Origin: Alphaproteobacteria bacterium | GTDB lineage: Bacteria > Pseudomonadota > Alphaproteobacteria > Sphingomonadales > Sphingomonadaceae | Assembly: GCA_030431875.1 (NCBI GenBank) | Contig: JAUIIG010000011.1 | Location: 1 to 61,996, forward strand | Direction: 5' to 3' | Length of the DNA stretch: 61,996 bases | In this document: positions 1 to 8,765 of the stretch, in pieces | How the letters are laid out: each line of letters starts with the position of its first letter | Numbering within the stretch: the first letter of the stretch is position 1 | Translations under genes and position numbers: made by a program | The notes under the pieces: model-generated | Database searches by the model: none | Told to the model about the DNA's origin: nothing | Seen by the model: only the letters and a program-made list of their open reading frames with translations

Positions 1-1209
1 TCCGCCCGTCACCGCCATCTGGATTGCGATCGAACTGAAGTTGGCGAAGCCGCACAGCGAGAAGGTGACAATGGCCGCCGCACGCGGGGTCAGGCCCTCT
101 TCGGTCAGGGCGCCAAGATCGATGAAGGCTACGAATTCGTTGAGCACGATCTTGGTGCCGAACAGGCCGCCTGCAGTCATTGACTGGTCCCAAGGTACGC
201 CCAGCAGGAACATGATCGGTGCGAAGATATAGCCCAGCAGTTGCTGGAACGAGAGGTCCGGCATGCCGAACCAGCCGCCGATCCCGCCGAGGATGCCGTT
301 GGCGAGCGCAATAAGGGCGACAAAGGTCAGCACCATGGCGCCGACGGCGACGGCAAGCTTGAGGCCGGTCTGTGCACCTTGCGCGGCGGCTTCGATGATA
401 TTCGCGGCGCGGCCACTTTCGTCGAAGTGGGCGGCAACCTCCACCTCGTGCGGAGCTTCGCCGCCTTCGGTGATGGCTGCCGGGCCTTCAGCGCTGATCC
501 GGCTTCGGGGCAGGGTGATCTCGCCTTCGGCTTCGGGGGCAGCCTCTTCGGTATCGGGCATGATGATCTTGGCCATCAGGATGCCGCCCGGAGCAGACAT
601 GAAGGCAGCAGCCAGCAGGATCGGCAGGTATTCGGCGCCCAGCAGCCCCGCATAGGCCGCGAGGATCGTGCCCGCGACACCGGCCATGCCGACAGTCATC
701 AGGGTGAACAGGCGGGAAGGTGAAAGCGCGGCGAGGTAAGGCCGCACCACCAGCGGGCTTTCGGACTGGCCAACGAAGATGTTGGCGGCAGCACCCAGCG
801 ATTCCACCTTGGAGATACCGGTGATCCAGCCAATCGCGCCACCAAGCCAGCGCACGATTTTCTGCATGATGCCAAGGTGGTAGAGGATCGATACCAGCGA
901 GGCGAAAAACACGATCACCGGCAGGGCGCCAAGCGCGAAGGTGCCGGAGAGCGGGTTGTCTGCGCTCGCGCCGAACAGGAATTCAACGCCCTCATTGGCG
1001 TAGGACAACAGCGCCGATACGCCGTTCGCCATCCACTGGATCACGGCTGCACCCCAGTCCGTGCGCAGGACAAGGGCGGCAATGCCGGCTTGTAAAGCAA
1101 AGGCCGCGCCGACAATGCGCAGGCTGATCTGTTTCTTGGCGTTCGACAGCAGGAAAGCGAGCAGCAGGATGACGGCAATGCCGGCGAGCGAGATCAGTTG
1201 GGGTGGCAC
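1..1209 (-). CDS. nupC: NupC-type concentrative nucleoside transporter (C-terminus cut by window edge)
   Basis: Inner-membrane importer of nucleosides, driven in this family by H+ or Na+ symport. About 403 codons are visible, close to the usual CNT length of about 400-420, so only a short C-terminal part lies beyond base 1. The protein has many hydrophobic helices, the family stretch VGQSESPLVVRPY and a conserved GTKIVLNEFVAF segment. Between the helices around residues 210-260 is a long acidic loop (EEAAPEAEGE and onward), which is longer than in E. coli NupC. I chose the GTG at 1209 because GGAGAC lies a few bases upstream and no ATG fits better. It is divergent from the queuosine-precursor transporter and cytidine deaminase genes, which suggests a nucleoside salvage neighbourhood. 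Family assignment is firm; the substrate is inferred. Confidence 0.88.
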   Translation of the reverse strand, partial: MPPQLISLAGIAVILLLAFLLSNAKKQISLRIVGAAFALQAGIAALVLRTDWGAAVIQWMANGVSALLSYANEGVEFLFGASADNPLSGTFALGALPVIVFFASLVSILYHLGIMQKIVRWLGGAIGWITGISKVESLGAAANIFVGQSESPLVVRPYLAALSPSRLFTLMTVGMAGVAGTILAAYAGLLGAEYLPILLAAAFMSAPGGILMAKIIMPDTEEAAPEAEGEITLPRSRISAEGPAAITEGGEAPHEVEVAAHFDESGRAANIIEAAAQGAQTGLKLAVAVGAMVLTFVALIALANGILGGIGGWFGMPDLSFQQLLGYIFAPIMFLLGVPWDQSMTAGGLFGTKIVLNEFVAFIDLGALTEEGLTPRAAAIVTFSLCGFANFSSIAIQMAVTGG

Positions 1210-1337
1210 GGCGTCTCCGGATTTCAGGCTTTGCTTTCTTGCGAAACCACAGTCTTTGCCCATTCATGCCGCGCATTCAAACGGATTTTGCCCACAGGCC
1301 TCTTCCAATTCGTTGCACTGTTGAATAGCCACAGCCG

Positions 1338-2006
1338 ATGGCTGCACCATCCAACACAACTTCGATGCCTCGCGCGCAATTTGTCCTGACCTTGTTATAC
1401 GGTGGCATGACGGTGATCGCCGGGGTGCTCGCCTTCAAACAGTTCGCCATCGGCCCGTTGGTGGTGGAAAGCGGGATCCTTGCCTTCCTGCTGCTGGTGG
1501 TCATCTCCAGCACCACGGCTCAACTGTACGGCAAGCCAGCTGCGGACCGGCTGGTGCTATGGGGTTTCCTGCCGCTTGCCTTCTCGATCGGTCTGATCTG
1601 GCTGGTGCTGGCCCTGCCGGTTTCGCCCGATATGCCGGCAGTAAACCTCGCAGCATTCGAGCTGGTGCACGGCCAGACCCCTCGCATCATGGCGGCCGGG
1701 CCGGTCGCCTACGGTGTTTCGCTGCTGCTGAACGTCTGGATCTTCAACAAGCTGCGCGGCAAGGGCCCGGAAGGGAAGGCCGGTGGCAACCTGTGGTTGA
1801 TGGCGCGTGGCGGCATTGCTTCGGCAATCAGCCAGGCGGTCGACACGCTGATCTTCATCACCCTGGCATTCTATGGCGAGTTTCCGATCGGCAACCTGCT
1901 GGTGGGCCAGGCCATTGCCAAGATTGTCCTCTCGCTGGTGCTGGTGCCCTTCCTGATTGCCGGAGCCGTTGCGCTTGCCCGCAAAATGGATGCGAAGCCC
2001 GCATGA
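1338..2006 (+). CDS. yhhQ: Queuosine precursor transporter, YhhQ/VUT (DUF165) family
   Basis: Predicted inner-membrane importer of preQ0/preQ1-type precursors used to make the modified tRNA base queuosine. The 222-aa product is almost entirely hydrophobic, with about six helices. It carries the family-typical GGMTVIAGVLAFKQ start and the RGGIASAISQAVDTLIFI segment, where COG1738 proteins keep a conserved Arg, Ser and Asp. The start is uncertain: ATG 1338 and ATG 1365 (MPRAQFVLTLL) both lack a clear Shine-Dalgarno sequence, and the later one matches the family N-terminus better. The stop overlaps the cdd start (ATGA), so the two are translationally coupled. I looked for a preQ1 riboswitch in the leader and saw none. 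Confidence 0.85.
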   Translation: MAAPSNTTSMPRAQFVLTLLYGGMTVIAGVLAFKQFAIGPLVVESGILAFLLLVVISSTTAQLYGKPAADRLVLWGFLPLAFSIGLIWLVLALPVSPDMPAVNLAAFELVHGQTPRIMAAGPVAYGVSLLLNVWIFNKLRGKGPEGKAGGNLWLMARGGIASAISQAVDTLIFITLAFYGEFPIGNLLVGQAIAKIVLSLVLVPFLIAGAVALARKMDAKPA

Positions 2007-2431
2007 GCGAGCCAATTCCCTTGATCGAGGCGGCCAAGGTGGCGCGCGAGCGGGCCTATGCTCCCTATTCGCAGTTCCACGTCGGCTGTGCAGTCGAGAG
2101 CGCCGACGGCAAGGTGGCGCTGGGCGCGAACATGGAGAATGCCTGCTACCGGCTTGGCGTATGCGCGGAGCAGTCGGCGCTGACGGCGGCACAACAGGCC
2201 TTCGGACTGGAGAATGTCCGTCGGCTGGTCGTGGTCGGTGGCCCCGCCAACAGCGGAGCAGAAGCTGGCGCACCGGTGACGCCCTGCGGCGGTTGTCGGC
2301 AAGCGATCGAGGAAGCGGCAGCACTGTCCGGCCACGATATCGAGATCGTCTGCTGCGACCACACGGGCGAGCAGTCGATCAGCACCACGATAAGCGAGCT
2401 ATTGCCCGCCGCTTTTTCACTCGACGACTAG
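2003..2431 (+). CDS. cdd: Cytidine deaminase
   Basis: Cytosolic zinc enzyme that deaminates cytidine and deoxycytidine to uridine and deoxyuridine in pyrimidine salvage. The 142-aa length fits the homotetrameric class. Visible motifs are CAE at residues 54-56 (zinc Cys and catalytic Glu) and PCGGCR at 94-99 (two further zinc cysteines). The N-terminal APYSQFHVG substrate loop and the NMENACYR motif are intact. Its ATG overlaps the upstream transporter stop by four bases. At the 3' end its TAG shares the palindrome CTAG with the stop of the convergent glcB gene, a four-base tail-to-tail overlap. Together with the divergent nucleoside transporter it forms a small salvage cluster. Confidence 0.93.
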   Translation: MSEPIPLIEAAKVARERAYAPYSQFHVGCAVESADGKVALGANMENACYRLGVCAEQSALTAAQQAFGLENVRRLVVVGGPANSGAEAGAPVTPCGGCRQAIEEAAALSGHDIEIVCCDHTGEQSISTTISELLPAAFSLDD

Positions 2432-4575
2432 TGAGCCTTCGCCAGCGCGCGGGCACGATGGAGCACCGGTTCCGTATAGCCGGACGGCTGCCGGGTGCCC
2501 GTGATGATCAGCTCGCGCGCGGCATTGAGGGCAATCGAATTGCGCTCGTTACCCGCCATCGGGTGATAGTCCGGGTCACCGGCATTCTGCGCATCGACCT
2601 TGGCTGCCATGCCGTGCAGGGCCTCGTCGATCATCAGCCTGTCGATCACACCGTGCAGGAGCCAGTTGGCGATGTGCTGGCTGGAAATGCGCAAGGTCGC
2701 GCGGTCTTCCATCAGGCCGACGTCGTTGAGATCAGGCACCTTTGAGCAACCGACACCGGCATCGATCCACCGGACCATGTAGCCGAGGATGCCCTGCACA
2801 TTGTTGTCGAGTTCGGCAGCGATCTCTTCGGCTGTCCAGTTCGCGTCCTCCGCCAGCGGCACGGTGAGCAGCTTTTCCACCGGCACTACCGGCTCTGCGA
2901 CCCTTTCGCGCTGGCGATCGCTCACCTTGCAGCGGTGGTAGTGCGTCGCGTGCAGCGTGGCGGCGGTGGGCGAGGGGACCCAGGCCGTGCTCGCACCGCT
3001 CATGGGGTGGCCGACCTTCTGCGCCAGCATGTCATGCATGGCATCGGGTGCCGCCCACATGCCCTTGCCGATCTGCGCCTTGCCAGAAAAGCCGCAGGCA
3101 AGACCGATCTGCACGTTGCGGTCTTCATAGGCGGCGATCCATTCGGCGCACTTTATCTCTGTCTTGCGCAGCATCGGCCCGGCCAGCATCGAGGTATGTA
3201 TCTCGTCGCCGGTCCGGTCGAGGAAGCCGGTGTTGATGAAGAATACGCGGTTCTTCACCGCGCGGATGCAGGCTGCAAGGTTGGCGCTGGTGCGGCGCTC
3301 TTCGTCCATCACGCCGATCTTGATCGTGTGCCGGGGCAGGCCAAGCATGTCCTCGACCGCCGCAAACAGTTCATTGGCGAAGGCGCATTCGGCCGGACCG
3401 TGCATCTTCGGTTTGACGATGTAGATCGCGCCCTCGCGGCTGTTGGACAGGCGCCCGAGGCGCTTCAGGTCATGCAGCGCGGCAAGGCTGGTGATCGCCG
3501 CATCGAGCAAGCCTTCGAACATCTCGGACCCGTCGGGAAGATGCACCGCAGGGGTTGTCATCAAGTGGCCGACATTGCGCACCAGCAGCAGGCTGCGTGT
3601 GCGCAAGGTCTTCTGCTCACCATCTGCGTCGATGTAGGTGCGGTCGGGGTTGGCCGTGCGCACGACCTTGCGATCACCCTTGGCAAAACTTGCCACCAGG
3701 TCGCCGCGAACGGCACCCAGCCAGTTGCGATAGGCAGCGACCTTGTCCTCGGCATCGACCGCCGCGACCGAATCCTCCAGGTCGACAATGGTAGAGAGCG
3801 CGGATTCGAGGCGTATGTCAGCGATGTGTGCCGGGTCCGTCCGGCCGATATCGTGCTGAGGATCGATCACCAATTCGATCTTCAGGCCATTGTTCTGCAA
3901 AAGGATGTTGCCGTCGATTGTTCCGACAAACTGATCGGGGGCGGCCAGCTGCGGGCTGCCGCCGCTCCAGTCGCGCCAGCTGCCTTCTACAAGTGGAACC
4001 GCATCGTCGAGGAAGGCCTTGGCCCAGGCGATAACCTTCGCGCCGCGATCCGGATCGTAACCGGGGCCGGTGGGCGTGGTGCCGTCGAGCGCGTCGGTGC
4101 CATAGAGGCCATCGTAAAGGCTGCCCCAGCGCGCGTTGATGGCGTTGAGCAGGAACCGGGCGTTGAGCACTGGCACGACCAGCTGAGGCCCTGCCATACG
4201 CGCGATCTCGTCGTCGACGCCCGTGGTGCCGATGGTGAATGGTTCGGGTTCAGCTTCGAGATAGCCGATGGCGCGCAGGTAGGCGGGCGGGGCCCCAGTC
4301 CCTGCATGGGGATTGCGGCGATGCCAGTCGTCGATGGCCTGTTGCAGGCTTTCACGACGCTGGAGCAAGGCGCGGTTGCGCGGGCTGAAGCGCTCGGCAA
4401 GCGATGCCAGCCCCTGCCAGAATCGGTCCGCCACGATACCCGTGCCCGGCAGGGCCTCGGTCTCGACGAAGGCGGCGAGTTCACTGGCAACTGCCAGCCC
4501 TGCGCGAAGGACAAAACCTTCGCGCAGGGGCTGGCTGGTGCCCGCGTCATTCCTGGCAGGGGCGAGGCTCGTCAT
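2428..4575 (-). CDS. glcB: Malate synthase G
   Basis: Second enzyme of the glyoxylate shunt: glyoxylate plus acetyl-CoA gives malate and CoA, in the cytosol with Mg2+. At 715 aa it matches the single-chain G isoform (about 720 aa) and not the shorter A form (about 530 aa). Recognisable blocks include [20 protein letters not shown]-like [14 protein letters not shown], the KMHGP segment, and [25 protein letters not shown]-like sequence near the middle. The gene is third in a leftward operon; its ATG overlaps the stop of the 51-aa ORF (ATGA), and aceA lies just upstream. Placement with aceA and beside an acyl-CoA-type regulator supports induction on acetate or fatty acids. Confidence 0.95.
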   Translation of the reverse strand: MTSLAPARNDAGTSQPLREGFVLRAGLAVASELAAFVETEALPGTGIVADRFWQGLASLAERFSPRNRALLQRRESLQQAIDDWHRRNPHAGTGAPPAYLRAIGYLEAEPEPFTIGTTGVDDEIARMAGPQLVVPVLNARFLLNAINARWGSLYDGLYGTDALDGTTPTGPGYDPDRGAKVIAWAKAFLDDAVPLVEGSWRDWSGGSPQLAAPDQFVGTIDGNILLQNNGLKIELVIDPQHDIGRTDPAHIADIRLESALSTIVDLEDSVAAVDAEDKVAAYRNWLGAVRGDLVASFAKGDRKVVRTANPDRTYIDADGEQKTLRTRSLLLVRNVGHLMTTPAVHLPDGSEMFEGLLDAAITSLAALHDLKRLGRLSNSREGAIYIVKPKMHGPAECAFANELFAAVEDMLGLPRHTIKIGVMDEERRTSANLAACIRAVKNRVFFINTGFLDRTGDEIHTSMLAGPMLRKTEIKCAEWIAAYEDRNVQIGLACGFSGKAQIGKGMWAAPDAMHDMLAQKVGHPMSGASTAWVPSPTAATLHATHYHRCKVSDRQRERVAEPVVPVEKLLTVPLAEDANWTAEEIAAELDNNVQGILGYMVRWIDAGVGCSKVPDLNDVGLMEDRATLRISSQHIANWLLHGVIDRLMIDEALHGMAAKVDAQNAGDPDYHPMAGNERNSIALNAARELIITGTRQPSGYTEPVLHRARALAKAH

Positions 4576-4727
4576 CGGCCGAAGCGTCCCAGGCGGTGGT
4601 GCAGGTTCACCAGCTTGCGGGTCTCCGCATTGTCTTCGCCATTGCGGATGGCGACGGCCAGCGCGTTGCGGATGAGGCCGAAATCCTCGGTCGAGAAGAC
4701 CGGACGGGCCATTGTCGGATGTGCCAT
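4572..4727 (-). CDS. 51-aa conserved-looking protein between aceA and glcB
   Basis: No function is recognised. The product is 51 aa, basic and His/Arg-rich at its C-terminus, ending [10 protein letters not shown]. It has no membrane segment and no cysteine. It looks like a real gene because a strong AAGGAG precedes its ATG at good spacing and its stop overlaps the glcB start (ATGA), so it is translationally coupled inside the glyoxylate operon. The text [28 protein letters not shown] suggests a short helical pair. An upstream in-frame extension of 24 codons is possible but lacks the ribosome site. It could be a small regulator or stabiliser of AceA or GlcB, or simply a translational coupler; that part is inference. 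Confidence 0.75.
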   Translation of the reverse strand: MAHPTMARPVFSTEDFGLIRNALAVAIRNGEDNAETRKLVNLHHRLGRFGR

Positions 4728-4788
4728 TTTACTTCTCCTTCTCTTCGCTATGCGCGGACCTAGGCCGCAAACTGGTTCCCCGCAGCGT

Positions 4789-6384
4789 TCACGCTGCAAA
4801 CTGGTTCATGGTGTTGTGTTCGCCGCCAGCCTTGAGGGCTGCTTCCCCGGCGAAGGCTTCCTTGTGGTCGTCCCCGATGTCGGAGCCGGCTATGTTCTGG
4901 TGCTTCACGCAGGCGATGCCCTGGCGGATTTCCTCGCGCTGCACCTGCTTGACATAGCCAAGCATGGCTTCCTCACCGAAGTAGCGCTTGGCGAGGTTGT
5001 CCGTGCTCAACGCGGCCGTGTGATAGGTCGGCAGGGTGATCAGGTGGTGGAAGATTCCCGCACGCTTGGCAGCATCGCGCTGGAAGGTGCGGATCTTCTC
5101 GTCAGCTTCGATCGCCAACGCGCTGTCGTCGTAATGCTGGCTCATCAGCATGTCGCGATCATAGTCGGTCAAGTCGCGGCCTTCTGCTTCCCAGGCGTCG
5201 TAGACCTGCTGGCGGAAGTTCAGCGTCCAGTTGAAGCTGGGTGAATTGTTGTAGACCAGCTTGGCCTTGGGAACGACTTCACGTATGCGGTCCACCATGC
5301 CGGCGATCTGCTCGATATGCGGCTTCTCGGTCTCGATCCACAGCAGGTCCGCACCGTTCTGCAGGCTGGTTATGCAGTCGAGTACGCAGCGATCTTCGCC
5401 GGTGCCTGGGCGGAACTGGTAGAGGTTGGAGGGCAGGCGCTTCGGGCGGAGCAGCCTGCCCTCGCGGCTGATCAGCACCTCTCCCGTACCAATGTCAGCC
5501 GCATCCACTTCCTCGCAGTCGAGGAAAGCATTGTATTGGTCGCCGAGGTCGCCCGGCTCGCGGGTGAAGGCGATCTGCTTGGTCAAACCGGCGCCAAGCG
5601 AGTCCGTGCGGGCGACGATCACGCCTTCGGGAATGCCGAGTTCGAGGAAAGCGTAGCGGATGGCGCGGATCTTCTGCAGGAAGTCCTCGTGCGGCACAGT
5701 GACCTTGCCGTCCTGGTGGCCGCACTGCTTCTCGTCCGAAACCTGGTTCTCGATCTGGATCGAGCAGGCACCGGCCTCGATCATCTTGCGGGCGAGCAGG
5801 TAGGTTGCCTCGGCATTGCCGAAACCTGCGTCGATATCGGCGATGATCGGCACGACGTGCGTCTGGTGGTTGTCGATGGCCTGCTGGGCCTTGGCCGCAG
5901 CTGCCTCGTCGCCCGCCTCGCGGGCCTTGTCGAGATCGCGGAACAGGCCGCCCAGTTCGCGGGCGTCGGCCTGGCGAAGGAAGGTGTAGAGCTCCTCGAT
6001 CAGCGCCGGAACGCTGGTCTTCTCGTGCATCGACTGGTCGGGCAGGGGGCCGAACTCGCTGCGCAGGGCGGCGATCATCCAGCCCGACAGGTAGAGGTAG
6101 CGGCCCTTGGTGCTGCCGAAGTGCTTCTTGATGGAGATCATCTTCTGCTGGCCGATGAAGCCGTGCCAGCAGCCGAGCGACTGGGTGTAGGCAGCGGGAT
6201 CGGCATCGTATGCCGTCATGTCCTCGCGCATGATCCTCGCCGTGTAGCGGGCGATATCGAGGCCAGTCTGGAAGCGGTTCTGCTGGCGCAGGCGTGCAGC
6301 GAACTCGGGATCGATGCCCTGCCAGTTGCCGCCCTGCTTGTGCTTGATGGCGGTCTGGCGGTGGATTTCGGCGAAGTAGGTCAT
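4789..6384 (-). CDS. aceA: Isocitrate lyase (subgroup 3, Pseudomonas-type)
   Basis: First enzyme of the glyoxylate shunt: isocitrate is cleaved to glyoxylate and succinate in the cytosol. The 531-aa length and sequence resemble the P. aeruginosa-type enzyme more than the 434-aa E. coli form. The catalytic signature reads KQCGHQ at residues 219-224, with the active-site Cys at 221; the E. coli type has KKCGH. Other conserved blocks are DIDAGFGN (183-190), ARTDSLGAG and NNSPSFNW. The C-terminus ends in the family-typical NTMNQF. The gene heads a leftward operon with the 51-aa ORF and glcB, and is divergent from a ScfR-type regulator across a 143-base spacer holding repeated TGTAAAG half-sites. 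Confidence 0.96.
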   Translation of the reverse strand: MTYFAEIHRQTAIKHKQGGNWQGIDPEFAARLRQQNRFQTGLDIARYTARIMREDMTAYDADPAAYTQSLGCWHGFIGQQKMISIKKHFGSTKGRYLYLSGWMIAALRSEFGPLPDQSMHEKTSVPALIEELYTFLRQADARELGGLFRDLDKAREAGDEAAAAKAQQAIDNHQTHVVPIIADIDAGFGNAEATYLLARKMIEAGACSIQIENQVSDEKQCGHQDGKVTVPHEDFLQKIRAIRYAFLELGIPEGVIVARTDSLGAGLTKQIAFTREPGDLGDQYNAFLDCEEVDAADIGTGEVLISREGRLLRPKRLPSNLYQFRPGTGEDRCVLDCITSLQNGADLLWIETEKPHIEQIAGMVDRIREVVPKAKLVYNNSPSFNWTLNFRQQVYDAWEAEGRDLTDYDRDMLMSQHYDDSALAIEADEKIRTFQRDAAKRAGIFHHLITLPTYHTAALSTDNLAKRYFGEEAMLGYVKQVQREEIRQGIACVKHQNIAGSDIGDDHKEAFAGEAALKAGGEHNTMNQFAA

Positions 6385-6471
6385 GCGATTCGGTGTCCTT
6401 TGGCAGGGGTGTCGAGGTGCTTCCTGCCAACCGCGCGGACGAAAATCGTGTGTTCCGATGTAATGTTGTCA

Positions 6472-6506
6472 AACTTTACAAGAAATGTGTGTAAAGGTGT
6501 AAAGTT
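6472..6506. promoter_or_regulatory. Candidate operator in aceA/scfR intergenic region
   Basis: AACTTTACA (6472-6480) and TGTAAAGTT (6498-6506) form a perfect 9-base inverted repeat. A third half-site, TGTAAAG, lies at 6490-6496, giving three copies of the TGTAAAG word in 35 bases. The array is 21 bases upstream of the regulator start and about 90 bases from the aceA start. This fits autoregulation plus control of the glyoxylate operon by the adjacent HTH protein. The binding partner is inferred. Confidence 0.6.
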
Positions 6507-6527
6507 GATACCACCACGGAGGCCTGC

Positions 6528-7931
6528 ATGGCGGGAAAGACGCTTTACCTGGGGCCGCGGCTTAAGAAGCTGCGCCGCGAGCTTGGCTTGACCCAGGCGA
6601 ACATGGCTGCCGACCTCGAAATCTCCGCCAGCTATATCGCCCTGATGGAGCGCAACCAGCGCCCAGTCACCGCCGAGATGCTGCTAAAGCTGGCTACGAC
6701 CTACCGCATCGACGTTGCCGATCTCGCGGACCAAGGTGCGGACGAAACTGCCGCGCGGCTGCAATCTACCCTGCGTGATCCGCTGTTTGCAGACATCGCC
6801 ATAGAGCGGCTGGATATCGAGGACATCGCCACCTCCTACCCCGGCATCGCCGAGGCCTTGTTGCGCCTCTACACGGCCTTCGGGGAGGAACAGCTGGCGC
6901 TGGCGACACGTCGTGAAAATGCCAAGGGTGGCGGGGGCGAGATTGCGGCAGATCCGGTTGCAGAGGCACGGGCGTTCCTAGCTGCGCGCCGCAACTGCTT
7001 CCCGGCGCTGGATGACAGCGCCGCTGCTGCGGCTGTCAAGGGGCTGGACAGCTTCGAGGCCATGCAGCGCCATATCGCCGACAATTTCGGGCTGGATGTG
7101 CGCGTGGCGGACGATGGCCTCATGCGGGGCGGTGTGCGTTGGCACGATTATCATCGCCGCCGGATCAATATCGCCGAGCGGCTCGATCACTCGGGGCGCC
7201 GGTTCCAGCTGGCCTTGCAGATTGCCATCCTCGAGCAGGGCGAGGCGATTGAGGGGCTGCTGGCGGAAGGTCGCTTTGCCAGTGACGGAAGCCGTTCGCT
7301 CGTGCGTCGAGCGCTGCAGGGCTATTGGGCGGCAGCCTTGGTGATGCCTTACCGCTCCTTCCGCAAGGCGGCGGAGGAGTTGCGCTATGATATTGAGGCT
7401 TTGGCTGCGCGCTTTTCCGTCAGTTTCGAACAGGCCGCGCACCGGCTGACCAACCTGCAGAAGCCGGGCGAGGAAGGGGTGCCGTTCTTCTTCCTGCGCG
7501 TGGATCGCGCCGGCAACGTGTCCAAGCGGCTCGACGGCGCAGGTTTCCCGCTGGCGCAGCACGGCGGGGGGTGCCCACTGTGGAACGTCCACCAGGTTTT
7601 TGCCGCGCCCGGCCGTGTCGACGCGCAATTGATCGAAATGCCCGATGGCGAACGTTATGTCTCGATTGCCCGCGTGGTGCAGGCAGGGGGCGGAAGCTTC
7701 GGCACGCAGAGTGTCCCGCGCGCCATTGCACTTGCTTGCGCTGCCGATCACTTGGATCGACTGGTCTATGGCGAAGCCCTGGAGCAGGCCGATCCGACGC
7801 CAATCGGGGTCGCCTGCCGCCTCTGCCACCGCCCGCGCTGCATTGCCCGTTCCGCCCCGCCGCTAGGCCGCGAGCTGGTGCCCGTGCGTTTCCGCGACAG
7901 CGGCGTCCCGTTCGATTTTTCTGCCGACTAG
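6528..7931 (+). CDS. ScfR/RamB/PrpR-type XRE regulator of acetate or fatty-acid metabolism
   Basis: DNA-binding regulator of 467 aa. Residues about 10-65 are an XRE helix-turn-helix (LKKLRRELGLTQANMA, then SASYIALMERNQRPVT). A middle IrrE/ImmA-like region follows, but its HExxH metal motif is absent (FQLALQIAILEQ). The C-terminal DUF2083-type domain contains GGGCPLWNVHQVF and a Cys cluster, CRLCHRPRC, with Cys at 430, 433 and 438. In mycobacterial PrpR a similar C-terminal region binds CoA and a 4Fe-4S cluster, so this protein probably senses an acyl-CoA. It is divergent from aceA with a palindromic array between them, so the likely targets are aceA-glcB and itself. Activator versus repressor cannot be told from sequence. 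Confidence 0.85.
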   Translation: MAGKTLYLGPRLKKLRRELGLTQANMAADLEISASYIALMERNQRPVTAEMLLKLATTYRIDVADLADQGADETAARLQSTLRDPLFADIAIERLDIEDIATSYPGIAEALLRLYTAFGEEQLALATRRENAKGGGGEIAADPVAEARAFLAARRNCFPALDDSAAAAAVKGLDSFEAMQRHIADNFGLDVRVADDGLMRGGVRWHDYHRRRINIAERLDHSGRRFQLALQIAILEQGEAIEGLLAEGRFASDGSRSLVRRALQGYWAAALVMPYRSFRKAAEELRYDIEALAARFSVSFEQAAHRLTNLQKPGEEGVPFFFLRVDRAGNVSKRLDGAGFPLAQHGGGCPLWNVHQVFAAPGRVDAQLIEMPDGERYVSIARVVQAGGGSFGTQSVPRAIALACAADHLDRLVYGEALEQADPTPIGVACRLCHRPRCIARSAPPLGRELVPVRFRDSGVPFDFSAD

Positions 7932-8012
7932 TCCGTGGCCTAGGCCAATCTGGCGCGCACAAGCGTAGTCAGCAGCTTGTGGCATGGCGTGGCAATGCGT
8001 AGGTAATCGGCC

Positions 8013-8765
8013 ATGTCAGGTGAATTGAGAGACAATCGTGGTCGCGGCGATGCCGAATGGGGGTTTCCCGCGATCCACCCTGAAGGCCGCAAATACGGCG
8101 TGATCGCCGGGCTTGTCGCCCTGCTGGTGATGTTCGGTTTCGACTGGGAAGTCATCGGCGCCCTGCTGCTTGTGCTGACGGCTGGTGTCTTCGCCTTCTT
8201 CCGTGATCCTGAACGCGTGGTGCCGCAGGGTGACCGACTGATCGTATCGCCTGCTGACGGGCTGGTGTCGCTGATCACCCAGGTCCCGCCGCCGCTAGAG
8301 TTGCAGCATCCTGCCGAAGACGGCGGGCGTGGCTTGGGCTCGGCGCCGCTGACACGCATTTCCATCTTCATGTCGGTGTTCGACGTGCACATCAATCGCT
8401 CGCCCATTGCGGGCACGATCAAGCGCCTTGTCTATATCCCCGGACGGTTCATGAACGCCGATCTGGACAAGGCGAGCGAAGAAAACGAGCGCCAACACAT
8501 CCTGGTGGAGCGGGCTGATGGCACCTCCATCGGCTTTACGCAGATTGCTGGCCTGATCGCGCGCCGGATCATCCCGCTGGCCAAGCCTGGCGACATTGTC
8601 GCTGCCGGACAGCGCGTGGGTCTGATCCGCTTTGGCAGCCGCGTCGACATCTACCTGCCTGCCGGGACTGACGCCAAAGTGCTGCTTGGCCAGCGGGTGA
8701 TCGCGGGCGAGACGGTGCTGGCAGAGATCGGCACGGGCGGCCTGCTGGAGGGGGTCAGCCAGTGA
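8013..8765 (+). CDS. psd: Phosphatidylserine decarboxylase proenzyme
   Basis: Membrane-associated, pyruvoyl-dependent enzyme that converts phosphatidylserine to phosphatidylethanolamine. The 250-aa proenzyme is of the short type common in alphaproteobacteria. One or two hydrophobic segments lie at residues about 28-62, followed by FFRDPER. The self-cleavage motif is RFGSRVD near residues 206-212, so cleavage between Gly208 and Ser209 would create the pyruvoyl group on the small alpha chain. Two conserved histidine-bearing stretches, DVHINRSP and NERQHI, are present. TAGGTAA lies about eight bases before the ATG. The stop overlaps the pssA GTG (GTGA), so substrate-making and substrate-using enzymes are coupled. 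Confidence 0.94.
   Translation: MSGELRDNRGRGDAEWGFPAIHPEGRKYGVIAGLVALLVMFGFDWEVIGALLLVLTAGVFAFFRDPERVVPQGDRLIVSPADGLVSLITQVPPPLELQHPAEDGGRGLGSAPLTRISIFMSVFDVHINRSPIAGTIKRLVYIPGRFMNADLDKASEENERQHILVERADGTSIGFTQIAGLIARRIIPLAKPGDIVAAGQRVGLIRFGSRVDIYLPAGTDAKVLLGQRVIAGETVLAEIGTGGLLEGVSQ

Noticed and set aside
1277-1337. preQ1 riboswitch before the queuosine-precursor transporter
   Set aside because: No preQ1-type pseudoknot pattern or A-rich tail is visible in the short leader.
2935-5244. 769-codon open frame opposite glcB and aceA
   Set aside because: It mirrors the codon pattern of two clear enzymes on the other strand, has no family features and no ribosome site. Long antisense frames are common in GC-rich genomes.
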